DNA of 64,000 nucleotides from Amblyomma americanum (taxonomy: Eukaryota; Arthropoda; Arachnida; Ixodida; Ixodidae), in assembly GCF_052857255.1 (NCBI RefSeq), contig NC_135506.1, forward strand, positions 78,166,324-78,230,323. The letters run 5' to 3'. Of this stretch, positions 34,207-44,490 are shown piece after piece. The notes below the pieces were generated by a model. The model saw nothing but the letters and a program-made list of their open reading frames with translations. It was not told the origin of the DNA and searched no databases. The translations under genes were made by a program, and so were the position numbers. Position 1 is the first letter of the stretch, and each line of letters starts with the position of its first letter.

Positions 34207-34424
34207 CTGCCGCGGTAGCTGAGTGGTAAGGGCACTTGGCTACTGATCCGGAGTTCGCGGGTTCGAATCCGACCGCTGCGGCTGCGTTTTATGGAGGCAA
34301 AACGCTAAGGCGCCCGTGTGCTGTGCGATGTCAGTGCACGTTAAAGATCCCCTGGTGGTCGAAATTATTCCGGAGCCCTCCACTACGCCCCTCTTTTTTC
34401 CTTTCTTCTTTCACTCGCTCCGCC
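34207..34424 (+). mobile_element. SINE subfamily A, 3'-truncated
   Basis: Clean tRNA-like head (gcggtagctgagtggtaagg; gggttcgaatccgacc) and core, ending within the pyrimidine-rich tail at the start of the next copy. Confidence 0.85.
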
Positions 34425-34738
34425 CCGCCGCGGTGGCTCAGTGGTTAGGGCGCTCGACTACTGATCCGAAGTTCCCGCGTTCGAACCCGACCGCGGCGGC
34501 TGCGTTTTTATGGAGGAAAAACGCTAAGGCGCCCGTGTGCTGTGCGATGTCAGTGCACGTTAAAGATCCCCAGGTGGTCGAAATTATTCCGGAGCCCTCC
34601 ACTACGGCACCTCTTCCTTTCTTCTTTCACTCCCTCCTTTATCCCTTACCTTACGGCGCGGTTCAGGTGTCCAACGATATACGAGACAGATACTGCGCCA
34701 TTTCCTTTCCCCCAAAACCAATTATTATTAATATTTTC
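34425..34738 (+). mobile_element. SINE subfamily A, full length
   Basis: Good representative of the family: head (gcggtggctcagtggttagg; cgttcgaacccgaccgcgg), core (tgctgtgcgatgtcagtgca), pyrimidine-rich tail, tactgcgccatttccttt and an ATT-rich end. It abuts the previous copy in the same orientation. Confidence 0.9.
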
Positions 34739-34789
34739 TGTCGCGGCGACGAAAGGGTCCAGCAACACGCCGGCAGCCGCGTTTCTCGA

Positions 34790-35180
34790 GACCAGAGAGA
34801 GAGGAAACATTATTGCCACAAAAGAAGGGTTCCTGGATATTAGCAGAAGGGCCAGGTGTCCCGTTAGCTGATAACTGGCGGCGACGTCTTCGGTGCACTC
34901 GATGGTTCCCGCCTACACGGCGGGGTCCGAGCTGTGCAGCACTGCTTCCCAGGCTTTTGTTGCGGCAGCTTCTATTAAGAGCTTCCGGAGGGGGATCCAC
35001 CGGGGTGTTCCATAGCATATGATCGAGAGTGGCAGTGCTGCCGCAGTGGATGCAGGTGGGGTCTATGAGGTCAAGGGAGATGTGGTCGTAAATGGACGGG
35101 TTCGGGTAAGAAGGGGTTTTGTCTTCTCCAAGCAACCTCTTAGTGTTTGGAGAATGACTTGGCCAACTCTAGACCAACTC
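34790..35180 (-). mobile_element. LINE ORF2 C-terminal fragment
   Basis: Minus frame from about 35135 reads PSYPNPSIYDHI, then DPTCIHCGSTATLDHMLWNT, the Cys/His knuckle of an RNase H-type LINE, followed by a Pro/Arg-rich end. Open to 34728 but the last part is antisense SINE-flank DNA. Confidence 0.75.
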
Positions 35181-35329
35181 TTTCGGGGCTGAGGAGGAGG
35201 TGGCAATTGCTTAAGCTACAGCCAGTATAGCCCTGCTGGCATTATATTCAGCTACTTAAAATTGGCGTTTCCCAATTTTGCGATGATAATACATCGCAAC
35301 CGCATCCTAAAGAATTCAAACCATCCACT

Positions 35330-35960
35330 TAACAGTGTTTGGATTGATTTGTGCCCCCGCTTACTCTGAGAATCCGGGGAAAGGGGCAGCTCGAAATGTA
35401 GTCCGAGGTTTCGTTGAGCGGCTAGTGGGCTCGACCACTCCTTCGCATTTTTTGAGTAAAGTCTTAACCTCATTTGACGGCAAAGTGAACTATTTAGGAT
35501 GGAGAGGAGCGTTTATCCAACCACCCAGTCGCCACCCCAGAAAATCTTTAGAACTGAGGAAACAATGTGGTTCGTTTTCAAGACCGCTCGGTCGTTTCTA
35601 AACCCTTCGCTGCTAACCCATGTTTTTCTCGCCACCATAATCCCCAGTGTAGGCGCTCTGGTTATTCCAGCCACTTATGATCACATCCTGTGAGACTGCA
35701 AGAAAGAACCGCCTCCGCCGGATTACTAGTGCGTTGAGCGGCCGTGCCGGCCAGCTCAGACCGGAAGCAAGGCTGGCTGACTGAGTGGGCCGACCAGGTC
35801 GCCAACAGCCACATGCTAAGGGCCATGCGACATTACTCCTGTAACCAGCTCTTTTCGACGAAATAAATATTTTTCGATAAAGTTCAGTATTGCGAAAGCG
35901 ATTAAAGCTTTACCACGTGATATATTACAAACCATACAGGGCGCCTTCCTCTGTGCTGGC
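35330..35960 (+). mobile_element. LINE RNase H C-terminus to 3' end
   Basis: FGLICAPAYSENPGKGAARN resembles the last RNase H block (WxPAHSGNPGNEAA). Then RHPRKSLELRKQ, SVGALVIPATYDHIL and DCKKEP follow the same order as 31365-31970, and ctcttttcgacgaaataaat ends both. Two or more frameshifts are present. Confidence 0.7.
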
Positions 35961-35984
35961 CAAGGAGCCTAACCAGTAAATCAC

Positions 35985-36083
35985 TGAGTGGACACCTATA
36001 ACACGCCGTGAGTTAAGGAATGGAGGAGAAAGTCTAGAAATTAAGTACTCCAGTGGAGGTCTCCGGAATAATTTTGACCAATA
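35985..36083 (-). mobile_element. SINE subfamily A fragment
   Basis: Diverged reverse tail and core (tgagtggacacctataacac, ggtctccggaataattttga). Interrupted at 36084 by a palindrome. Confidence 0.6.
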
Positions 36084-36183
36084 ATGAAAAACAGCGCACC
36101 CAATACCGGGACGATGAAAAGAAACGACATGACAACACTCGTGTTCTTTTCTTCGTCCCGGTATTGTGTGCGCTGTTTTTCAG
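36084..36183. repeat. 100-base near-perfect palindrome
   Basis: Arms 36084-36124 and 36143-36183 pair over about 38 bp with few mismatches (gaaaaacagcgcac...ccgggacga against tcgtcccgg...gtgcgctgtttttc), with a spacer of about 18 bases. It is inserted in a SINE remnant. The spacer resembles the acacgag-type sequence near the Penelope-like 3' end at 54160. Confidence 0.75.
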
Positions 36184-36225
36184 TATGAGTACATACCAAC
36201 TCGCCCAGTCTTCTACTTTGGCATA

Positions 36226-36380
36226 ATTTTGACCACCTGAAGGTCTTTTTGAGGATCACAGGTGGTCGAAAGTACTCCGAAACTCTCCACTATGGCACCT
36301 TCATTTCTTTCACTCCTTCCTTCTTCTCCTCCATGACGGCGCGGCTCTGGTGTCCACCAAGTGAGAAAGACTGTGCCTAT
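36226..36380. mobile_element. SINE A inverted core and forward tail
   Basis: 36226-36250 is reversed core (aattttgaccacctgaaggt) and 36252-36380 forward core to tail (caggtggtcgaaagtactcc, gacggcgcggctctggtgtc). They likely continue the reversed element at 35985 beyond the palindrome. Confidence 0.6.
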
Positions 36381-36639
36381 CTCTTGCTGCAATTTTTAAA
36401 ACTTTCTTTTTACCCTGTTGATTTGAGGAAAGAAAATTGGAGGACACTTAAGCTTCGCCTTTAAGAGCGGAACACGACAGCTTGTTGCAGCACTGCCAGG
36501 GAGTCCACGGAACGCCACCGCCAGTTCGGCGAGACGCCCTGCCCGTTAGAGAAATCGCTCTCCTACGTACTGTGAAACGAATACGTGTAGCGGCAAACCA
36601 CGTAGAAGCACTGCCAGGCGCCTTGCCTGCCAAACGCCT

Positions 36640-36782
36640 TTAACCTTCACTGACGTCGCACATCAATCGGGCGCCTTTTGCCCTTCGCCTCCATCGAAAC
36701 GCGGCCGCAGTGGTCGAGTTCTAACCCGGATACTCAGGCTCAATAGACAAGCGTCTTAACAACTGAGCCACTGCAGCGGGTT
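36640..36782 (-). mobile_element. SINE subfamily A, head and core
   Basis: Reverse orientation; core (ttcactgacgtcgcacatca), body (ccttcgcctccatcgaaacg) and tRNA-like head ending aactgagccactgcagcggg. Tail absent. Confidence 0.8.
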
Positions 36783-36887
36783 CGTAGCGAAACCCTCGTT
36801 GGTTTCTGCAGAGCGTCTCGCGCTGATGTTCTCTCTACTTGCATGCGGTGAATGCCATCGGTTTCATTTTGCCCTGCTTTACAACAA

Positions 36888-36920
<33 letters not shown>

Positions 36921-36929
36921 ATTATTATT
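36888..36929. repeat. ATT microsatellite
   Basis: About 14 ATT units with one interruption. It stands about 30 bases before the tail side of the reversed SINE at 36958 and probably grew from its AAT tail. Confidence 0.85.
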
Positions 36930-36957
36930 AGAAGTGCTTTCGCGCTATAATACCTTT

Positions 36958-37125
36958 TGAAAATTGGTTTTTGGGGAAAGGAAATGGCGCAGTATCTGTC
37001 TTCACATCTCGGCAAACACCTGATTTGCGCTGTAAGGGAAGGGATAAGGGATAGGATGAAGGAAGAAATGAAGAGGTGCCATAGTGGAGAGTTGCAGAAT
37101 AATTTCGACCATCTGGGCATCTTAA
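36958..37125 (-). mobile_element. SINE subfamily A, 3' half
   Basis: Reverse orientation, tail (gaaatggcgcagtatctgtc) to core. Joins the forward copy at 37126 within the core, so the two cores are back to back. Confidence 0.8.
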
Positions 37126-37385
37126 ACCCGGGTTCGAACCCGACCGCGGCGGCTGCGTTTTTATGGAGAAAAACCGCTAAGGCGCCCGTGTGCTCTGCGA
37201 TGTCAGTGCACGTTAAAGATCCCCAGGTGGTCGAAGTTATTCCGGAGCCCTCCACAACGGCACCTCTTTCTTCCTTTCTTTTTTCACTCTCTCCTTATCC
37301 CTTCCATTAGGGCGCGGTTCAGGTGTCCAACGATACATGAAACAGATACTGCAAAATATCCTTTCCCCCCCAAACCAATCAAAAA
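37126..37385 (+). mobile_element. SINE subfamily A, head-truncated
   Basis: Starts at the B box (cgggttcgaacccgaccg) and runs through core and tail to the A-rich end. Confidence 0.85.
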
Positions 37386-37395
37386 ATCTTTATCC

Positions 37396-37536
37396 TGCAC
37401 TGACATCGCACAGCACACAAGCGCCTTTGTTTTTCTCCTCCTATAGGAAAACACGGCCGCCGCGGTTGGGTTTGAACTCGATTACTTCCGGATCAGTAGC
37501 CGAGCGCCTTAACCACTGAGGCACCGCTCCGGGTCT
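37396..37536 (-). mobile_element. SINE subfamily A, head and core
   Basis: Reverse orientation; core (ctgcactgacatcgcacagc), diverged body, and head with ccttaaccactgaggcaccg. Confidence 0.8.
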
Positions 37537-37544
37537 AAAATCCT

Positions 37545-37655
37545 TTTTAGTACACCTGAACCCTGCCGTAAGAGAAAAGACAAAGGAAGAAAGAGGGGCT
37601 CCGGAATAATTTCGACCACCTGGGGATCTTTAACCTGCACTGGCATCGCCCGGGC
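37545..37655 (-). mobile_element. SINE subfamily A, internally shortened fragment
   Basis: Reverse tail-to-core fragment with the pyrimidine-rich segment shortened (cacctgaaccctgccgtaag, ggctccggaataatttcgac). Confidence 0.75.
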
Positions 37656-37673
37656 CCCTCAGAAATTTGGTGT

Positions 37674-37994
37674 AATAATAATAATAATAATTGGTTTTTG
37701 GGGAAAGGAAATGGCGCAGTATCTGTCTCATATATCTTTGGACACCTGAACCGCGCCACAAGGGTAGGGATAAAGGAGGGAGTGAAAGAAGAAAGGAAGA
37801 ATAGGTGCCGTAGCGGAGGGCTCCGGAATAATTTCGACCACCTGGGGATCTTTAAGGTGCACTGACATCGCACAGCACACGGGCGCCTTAGCATTTTTCG
37901 TCCATAAAAACGCAGCCGCCGCGGTCGGGTTCAAACCCGGGAACTCCGGATCAGCAGTCGAGCGCCTTAACCACTGAGCCACCGCGGCGGGGCT
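37674..37994 (-). mobile_element. SINE subfamily A, full length with TAA tail
   Basis: Reverse orientation; tail marked by seven TAA/AAT units at 37674-37691, complete core and body, and intact head (tcgggttcaaacccgggaac; ccactgagccaccgcggcgg). Flanks share tggtgt at both sides, a weak candidate duplication. Confidence 0.9.
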
Positions 37995-38036
37995 GGTGTT
38001 AAATGCGAGAATACTTTTAATACCGAATATCTGACA

Positions 38037-38218
38037 GTGCAGTTTAAAGATACCCAGGTGGTCGAAATTATTCCGGAGCCCTCCACTACGGCACGTCTTC
38101 TTTCCTATCTTCTTTCTCTCCCTTCTTTATCCCTCCCTTTACGGCACGGTTCAGGTGTCCGCCGAGGTGTGAGACGCTCTGCGAAATTTCGTTTCCCCCA
38201 AAACCAATTTTAATTTTT
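38037..38218 (+). mobile_element. SINE subfamily A, 3' half
   Basis: Core (cccaggtggtcgaaattatt) to tail (cacggttcaggtgtccgccg), then TTAATTTTTATT. Confidence 0.8.
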
Positions 38219-38949
38219 ATTTCCACGGATATCAGGTGGGTCACCTGATGATGTGCACAGATCGCACACCTCATCACTTAAGAGCCGTCTTGTGCGACGT
38301 GTCTATTCCATACGCCGCACTAACACTACTGACTTTTTCTACGAGTCTGACAATGGAGCCTTGCGAGGATAACACGAGCGCTGTCTACGGCCACGCAAAA
38401 CGCTTAGGCATGTTTCATTCTGCTGGCATTACCAATGTGATAAATTTTAGGACTCACTTTTCTGTCCACGCATTCCCCTTGCTGCCGTCTGAAAGCTCAA
38501 GGCGCGGCTGTCGGCTCCGGCCGCTGTTGTAGTCGACACGCCAGGTGACCGCTTGTCATTCGTGGTAGCATAGGGGTCTGCGCCACATCGTAGCTCACAT
38601 AAAAACCTTCCGCGACTCCTCACTTGAGCGGTTGCTTTTGTAGCTCACAAAACAACAAAGTGTTCTGCTGGCTCTGCGAGTCGGCGACAAAGCTACACAC
38701 TTCGCACGTGATTACGATCGAATCGAGCTCGTGGGGCCAGCTTAGTTTCTCTCTCTTCTTTCCTTCAGCACAGCCCTCTTTATCGGTCTTCAATCTTCAG
38801 AAATGAAATGAAAATCATGCGACATAGGGAATTCAAAATTATGCATATTTCGCGCTGCTCGTACAAATTCATAAAAAAGACACGCTTTTGAATGGAAGAA
38901 AAAAACACTTTTTTATGCTTGGGATGAAATGCATGGTAAATGAGTCTTT
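38219..38949. other. No recognisable gene
   Basis: A plus ORF at 38236-38532 (98 codons) has no recognisable domain. Nothing else identified. Confidence 0.45.
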
Positions 38950-39445
38950 TACCTCACGTAGGCGGTCCTCCGACGAGTTTCATGCAACCCTTACGGATCT
39001 CTGCCTTCAAGCATAACATTTTGGTGGAATTTTATAGCAGCAATCCGAACATTAAAATCACCTTACGTCGGATATCTACTCATGCTGGGATTAGGGGAAA
39101 TAAGTTCGTTCATCAACAGGCCTTCCAAATCAACATCCGGGCACCTTCGAGCCCTGGCCAACTTCAATGTCATTGAAAGACGCCGCAACACGCAGAGTAA
39201 ATAGCCGAACGCGTCCAGAACACCAGTAAAAATCGCACAATCTTACCTCAAGCTAGCCCATCACTGAACACGGATCAAGCACATGTACTTCGCAAAGTTC
39301 AAACTTACGCTCTCTGCACCACACTAATGCTCTAAAACTTCGGATGTCGGGACACAGCTCAGTGTCCCGACTGTCTGAAGACCAAGGCAGACAAAGAACA
39401 CATTACGTACTCATGTAACACTGCTTTTTACTCTCCTCATTCTTC
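38950..39445 (+). mobile_element. LINE RNase H end and ORF2 C-terminus
   Basis: ITLRRISTHAGIRGNKFVHQ matches the last RNase H block (W.pgHtGipGNe.vH). Later frames give NTDQAHVLRKVQTYAL and QCPDCLKTKADKEHITYSC (Cys/His knuckle). A perfect 10-bp stem with a 6-base loop lies at 39346-39371. Confidence 0.7.
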
Positions 39446-40187
39446 TTGCCTTTCCGCTCCTTCCTCGAGTGCTTGACTTCACTCGGGCTCGGCAGATCTT
39501 CAGCGGTTGTTAGCGGAGCAAGCGCTCTTTTCCACGGGGCCCTTGTGCTGGCCCAAATGAAGTTTTTTTTCTCCTCCTCTGCCCTCCTCTCCTCTTTAAC
39601 CTATATGCGCAGGCAATAAAGACAGTAAATTCGACGTACCTTTCATACTCCGCGAAATTGGGGCTCCGCTTCTCGTTACCGCAATTCGACCTGCTACCGA
39701 TGAGGCCCCTATCACTGAATCTATTCCCCGCAACCTTCGTGTCAGTGGCAAAGAGCACCTGTATAATAACCCTCATAACACCGCCTGGGAAGAAGGCTCT
39801 CTACTCTCATTCTGAACTTCCTCACTTATCACATTCCTAAACCCGGCAATTCACTCGCCGCTGCGAACCTCCGCTTCATCTCTCTTAATTCCTGCGTTGG
39901 CAAGGCAATGAAGCGTACGGCGCTCACTAGGTCTTGTCGGCGTTAGGAGGCTTCTAAATAGCTTCCTCGCACCCTTAGAAACCCCGAAAGGACAGGTACA
40001 ACTCTGCGTCACTGAATTCACCGGCCATAGCGAGGTCGTGCTGATATCTTCACAAAGAATATACAAGTTTCAACTAACCGCTTTTGAAGAGACTTTCAGG
40101 GACTAGCGAGTCCGATAATTTTTTAACACCTCCGTACAAACAACCGCAGAAGAGTGTGCGGGCAACCTCCGTCGAATCCACCCGCCT
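39446..40187. other. No recognisable gene
   Basis: Pyrimidine-rich at 39420-39600. Minus and plus ORFs of 60-88 codons without support. Confidence 0.45.
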
Positions 40188-40910
40188 TTATTGGACATCC
40201 ATCGCGCTGACACGCTCCGCGTCGCCGTTGCGCGGAGTCGGCTTTTCATCCAGGAATAGGCATCGCCTGACGAGGCCCCAGCCGCACTCTCCCAACGAGT
40301 CCAGATGCGGGCGGCTGTCCTCGCGAGGCAAGCAGACCACGCGCTCCTGGACCACGCCGGTCAGCCGCATGAAATCGTGCAAGCCACGAAGGCCCGCGGC
40401 AGCAGCTCGAATTATGCCGGTCGCCTCGGCCTCGCTTACTGAAGTCAGCTCGGCGACGCGCCCTTGCAAAGCGACGTGGCTGCGAACTCGATCCAAGGCA
40501 TCGGCACCGTACCTGCGGTCATCGTAGGCGTCAGTGCTACAGAGTGCTCTTCCACCATTTCCCGAATGGCTAGTCAGACCTGAGAGCGCCAGATTAGTAT
40601 GGCACTTCTTTGAGTTACGTTTGGTGCCATTTGGAGATTTAATCTCAAGAATCCGCTGGTCGCTACGCGTTGGACACTGACAACAGTAACTGCTTTCCCT
40701 GCAAAGATGCTCGAGCTGAGCTACGTAGCTCTGCTCGAGCCAGTCTGCAGGCCCGTCCAGTTTCCTTTTTATTCTCCCTCCAATCAGAACAACCGGAAAG
40801 GTGGAGTCGTGGTAGGCAGACCCGTGTGGTCGATATGCGAAATCATTTCTAGCTCTCTCTATTATTAGGACGCGTCTTTCGGCGCTTGGTATATGAACCC
40901 TTGTACACAA
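40188..40910 (-). CDS. Orphan ORF, 240 codons, high GC3 in its last half
   Basis: Unrecognised. Minus-strand open frame of 723 bases. The last 120 codons, from YDDRRYGADALDRVRSHVAL to the stop, use G or C at most third positions and have an ordinary globular composition, with a helical Ala/Leu-rich part (IIRAAAAGLRGLHDF), three cysteines and a charged end (FLDEKPTPRNGDAERVSAMD). The first half, including DSTFPVVLIGGRIKRKL, is Cys-bearing and less GC-rich. No polypyrimidine tract is evident at the composition change (about 40540), so an intronless ORF or an exon starting upstream are both possible. The plus strand is open too (40084-40527) but has poor codon bias. Confidence 0.5.
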   Translation of the reverse strand: MCTRVHIPSAERRVLIIERARNDFAYRPHGSAYHDSTFPVVLIGGRIKRKLDGPADWLEQSYVAQLEHLCRESSYCCQCPTRSDQRILEIKSPNGTKRNSKKCHTNLALSGLTSHSGNGGRALCSTDAYDDRRYGADALDRVRSHVALQGRVAELTSVSEAEATGIIRAAAAGLRGLHDFMRLTGVVQERVVCLPREDSRPHLDSLGECGWGLVRRCLFLDEKPTPRNGDAERVSAMDVQ

Positions 40911-41149
40911 TGTGAATATTGAGATTCTTCGTTCCTACTCTCTTCTTGTCAAGGATTTAAAATGTGCCCTCCACGCGGAGCCTGGCAACTGGCTTCAACG
41001 GTGCTCGGGAATCACATCTGTTGTTACGGTAGGCTGAGTAGGGCATGATGAGAGCGTGGAATGTGTAACCAGCGGCTGGATTTCACCGGAACCTTCTGGA
41101 AAGGCGTTACTGTGGAAGGAGGAGGATAGGATAAGAGCGGAGAAATCCT

Positions 41150-42260
41150 TGACCGTAGTGGTTGCCACAGGAAATACATAAAGGGTGGTTACAGAGGAAC
41201 AAGAGGGTGTGGCTAGAGTGGGGCAGTGCGTAACTGAATATGGTTGCCATCGGAACCATCCCGATGGTGGTTACCGAGGAAGAAAGAGGGTGTCAAGAGT
41301 AACGGAATGAGTCACTGGAAGGTGGTTACCCCCGGAACCTTCTGAAGGGGGGGGGGTTACTACTGAAGGAAGGGGGGCTAGAGCAGATAGATGTGTAACC
41401 GCCGGGTGGTTACCACAGGAACTGCTGAAGGGTTGGTGACCAAGCACGTAGCATATGACGAGAGTAGAGGAACGTTTAACCGGAGGGTATACTTACCCCA
41501 GAACCTTCTAGAGGATGGTTTCTGTGGAAGGGAAAGATTGCTACGAAAGCGAAGGAATGCGTAACTATGAGCGGTTACCACCGCAGCAATTCAGAGGCTG
41601 TTTTCCGTGAAAGGAGGAGGGTGGTTACCAGGGAAGGGTAATAAAAGACGTAACCTGAGGGTGGATACCACAGGAAGCATCTGGGGCGGTCACATTTGAA
41701 AGATAAAGGTATGACGAGGGCGGGAGAACGCTTTAGGAACGGGTAGTTACCACTGGAACCACTCGGAGGGATGTCACATTGGAAGGAGAAGGGTATGAAG
41801 AGGGCGGGAGAACGCGTTAGGAACGTGTGGGAACCATCTGAAGGGAGGTCACTGTGGAAGGATAAAGGTATAACGAGGGTGGAGGAATGCGTTAGGGACA
41901 GGGCGGTTACCACCGGAACCACCTGAAGGGAAGTCGCAGTGAAAGGATAAGGGTTTGACGAGGGTGGGGGAATGCGTTAGGAACGGGTGGTTACCATTAA
42001 AACTTCCTTGGGGGAGGTCACAACGGAAGAAGGAAGGTATAGCGAAAGCGGAGGAATGCGTAACCGGAGGATAATTAATTCCCACCGTCGATGGCGCAAG
42101 GTGTGGCGAGAGCGGGGGTTGCGCAACTGGAGGACGGATGCACGGGAACCATCCGGAGTGTGGGTGACCTTTAAGGAGCAAGGGGAGCGTGACTGCCGGT
42201 TAACAAATGCGCCGCCCGGGCACAGACTCCCCTGTGGACTAATTGGCAGATTGGAGAGGA
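41150..42260. repeat. Diverged minisatellite, period about 83 bases
   Basis: About 12 units. Landmarks ggttacca(c/g), ggaacc(at)(t/c)ctgaaggg, aaggtatgacgag and gaatgcgttagg recur every 78-89 bases. Units at 41720-42060 are the most alike; those towards both ends are more decayed. Purine-rich on the plus strand. Confidence 0.75.
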
Positions 42261-42521
42261 GTGCTAGTCGAGGGACGTGCATGTGAGGAAGCGATACACG
42301 TGTGCATGTCGCACTCGAATTCTTTACCTCAGTAATAGTGAAATGAAAATGCCTGGACAGCTTTCGCTGAATCCCGCGTGATCAGTGGTAGTGTTAATTT
42401 TATTAAACTGCAATACTGACTCCTACATGGAAGACTAAACATTATAAATGTCATCCTAGTCCTACGTTGGCGGTATGCATACAAAAAAACTGACTCACTA
42501 TCAATGCGATTCATGCGGCAA

Positions 42522-42755
42522 AGGTGCCGCCGTGGTGGCTGAGTGCTTAAAATATGCTCTCGTGCTGACCCAAATGAGGCATGTTCGATCCAGGGCTGGG
42601 AGGTCGCATTTCGATCGAGGCGAAATACTAGAGGTCTCTCTACTGTGCGATGTCAGTGCACGCTAAAGAGGCACGGGTGGTCGAAATTATCCACAGGCCT
42701 CCAGTACTGCGTTTCTCATAGCCTGAGCCACTTTGGGACCATAAACTCGTTAAAA
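42522..42755 (+). mobile_element. SINE subfamily B
   Basis: Head (gtggtggctgagtgcttaaa; tgttcgatccagggc), body (atttcgatcgaggcgaaata), core and tail (ctcatagcctgagccacttt). Confidence 0.85.
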
Positions 42756-43859
42756 TATCATGCGGCAGAGTGTGTTAGCGTGCGTGTTCTCCTCGAACCG
42801 AGCAGCCGCTGCTTTCTGGTGGCTTCAGACACTGCCAGCAGGTGGCGTGATCCAGTCCATCCATGATCATATGATCTACTAGACTCCCTTTCTACTCTCT
42901 CCCTACCTCTCCATTCTGATTCCTTTTCTTCCTTTTCTCTCTCTATCTGCTCCCCCGAGCCCTCACAAGCCAGCGACAATTCCAAAGCCAGACACTTTGC
43001 GGCAATGAGCATTCCAACGCCGACGCATTAAACAACTTAAAAATTTGCAATATTTCTTTAAATATATGATACCGACGCGCAAATGTGGAACAACGGACGG
43101 CTAACTAGGACTCAAGATTTGAGCCAACTTTAGAGGTCGCTAACTGGGATCCGCAAAGTTATAGTTGCCTTATTCTGAACTTGATAATTTTGCACAAGTG
43201 TATTAGCGAGTGGATAGACATTTTCAAAAATCAATCGAAGTGCGCAGCAATATTCGAAACGGGGCTGTGCTTGTAGGACAGTAATGTGTTAACGATTCTT
43301 TTACGCTTTCCTCAGTAAAAAGATATACTATTATTCAGAGAGCCATAAAATGGTCTATATCAAAATGAGAGACGTAATATGTCGTTTGCCAGAAAAAAAA
43401 GCTATAGAAAGCGATGTTTCGTTTCGGTGCGCTAATATCACAGGGCTTAGTGTGAAATATTGGGCCTCTTGTTCATTTTATATGTTACTGTTTTACTTAC
43501 CGTGTATGAATATCACTAATTTCTGTTCTTCGCTTCCTTCTAGCCGCTCTTAGCCATCTGAACGCTTTTTCGGGGCACATACCTTTCTGGCAAGACCTGG
43601 GCCGACCCAGACAAGCGTGTTGCGCTTATCGTTTGAAATTACGTATTTTTTTCTACCTTGATTACGGCTGACGTACATTATTCTTCACTCCGATTACTCT
43701 CTTTAATAAAATTGTGATCTAATCCGTGCTGCTCCTGGTTTACTCCATGGCTGAAATGCGCGAGTGCTGGCCCGTGCTCTGCTGCCAAGCATATACAACT
43801 GCATGCACCCGATTGATCGCTGTCCTCCTTCCTGATGGATACCAGATGAACTGCGGGAA
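42756..43859. other. No recognisable gene
   Basis: 42890-42960 is CT-rich. Short ORFs only. AT-rich unique-looking DNA from 43020. Confidence 0.5.
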
Positions 43860-44490
43860 ACAATTTAGGGTAGCGACAGGAGGCTAGGATAGAGTATGTG
43901 CAACAGAACCTAGCCAACAAAGAAAACATTACGTACACGGATGCGGCTGCATACGGTAGGACAAGACAACACAACAGAAATAGAGCGGTTGCAACGGCAA
44001 TTAATCATGAGCTCAAAGAAATGGCCAGCGCAACTATGAGGGATGGCATTATTGAGGAGGCCGTAGAGGCTGCCATAGCCCTAGCGGCGGCAGAGGGCTA
44101 CCGTGCTCAAAGGTCCCTAATAATTCTAACAGACTCGCAAACAGCATGCAGAAACCACAAGAGTGCCAAAATAGGGGGAACAGCGCTCCGCATCCTAAAG
44201 ACAGTACAGACAGTCAAATTACCGCCGAAGGAAAAACAATTGCAACACATAATAATGTGGGTAACGGGACACACAGGCGTCGCGGGGAATGCCGAGGCGG
44301 ATAGGAGAGCTCGAGAGCTTACAATCCGAGCCTCCAACCAAACCAGCCTCGAGCAATGGTAATGGTATGTATGCTGATAGATTGGAAGACACAAGGACAG
44401 GGGTCCTGTTACTAGGAGATCGAAGACGGGACAATGACTTAATGTGCATAATAGTATACAATGCCTGTAAATGTCGTACTGACTGAGAGC
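43860..44490 (+). mobile_element. LINE RNase H domain, open frame
   Basis: The open frame (43898-44362, 154 codons) contains the RNase H blocks in order: YTDAAAYG; EEAVEAAIALAAAEGY (the catalytic Glu region); SLIILTDSQTACRN (catalytic Asp); HIIMWVTGHTGVAGNAEADR (final His/Asp block). All expected acidic positions look present, so the domain is well preserved, unlike the other LINE relics. After 44362 the element continues only as a short remnant (ADRLEDTRTGVLL). Confidence 0.85.

Noticed and set aside
34316..34843. 175-codon plus-strand ORF
   Set aside because: Translation of two tandem SINE A copies and flank.
36740..37255. 171-codon minus-strand ORF with poly-Ile
   Set aside because: Crosses the ATT microsatellite and SINE fragments; composition is a repeat by-product.
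40084..40527. 147-codon plus-strand ORF
   Set aside because: Antisense of the GC3-biased minus ORF at 40188-40910, with poorer codon use.
41575..41922. 115-codon minus-strand ORF with repeated Ser/Pro/Phe blocks
   Set aside because: Translation of the 83-base-period minisatellite.
44107..44480. Minus-strand continuation of the LINE C-terminal frame as a longer protein
   Set aside because: Below about 44480 it is only the antisense of the plus-strand RNase H domain.
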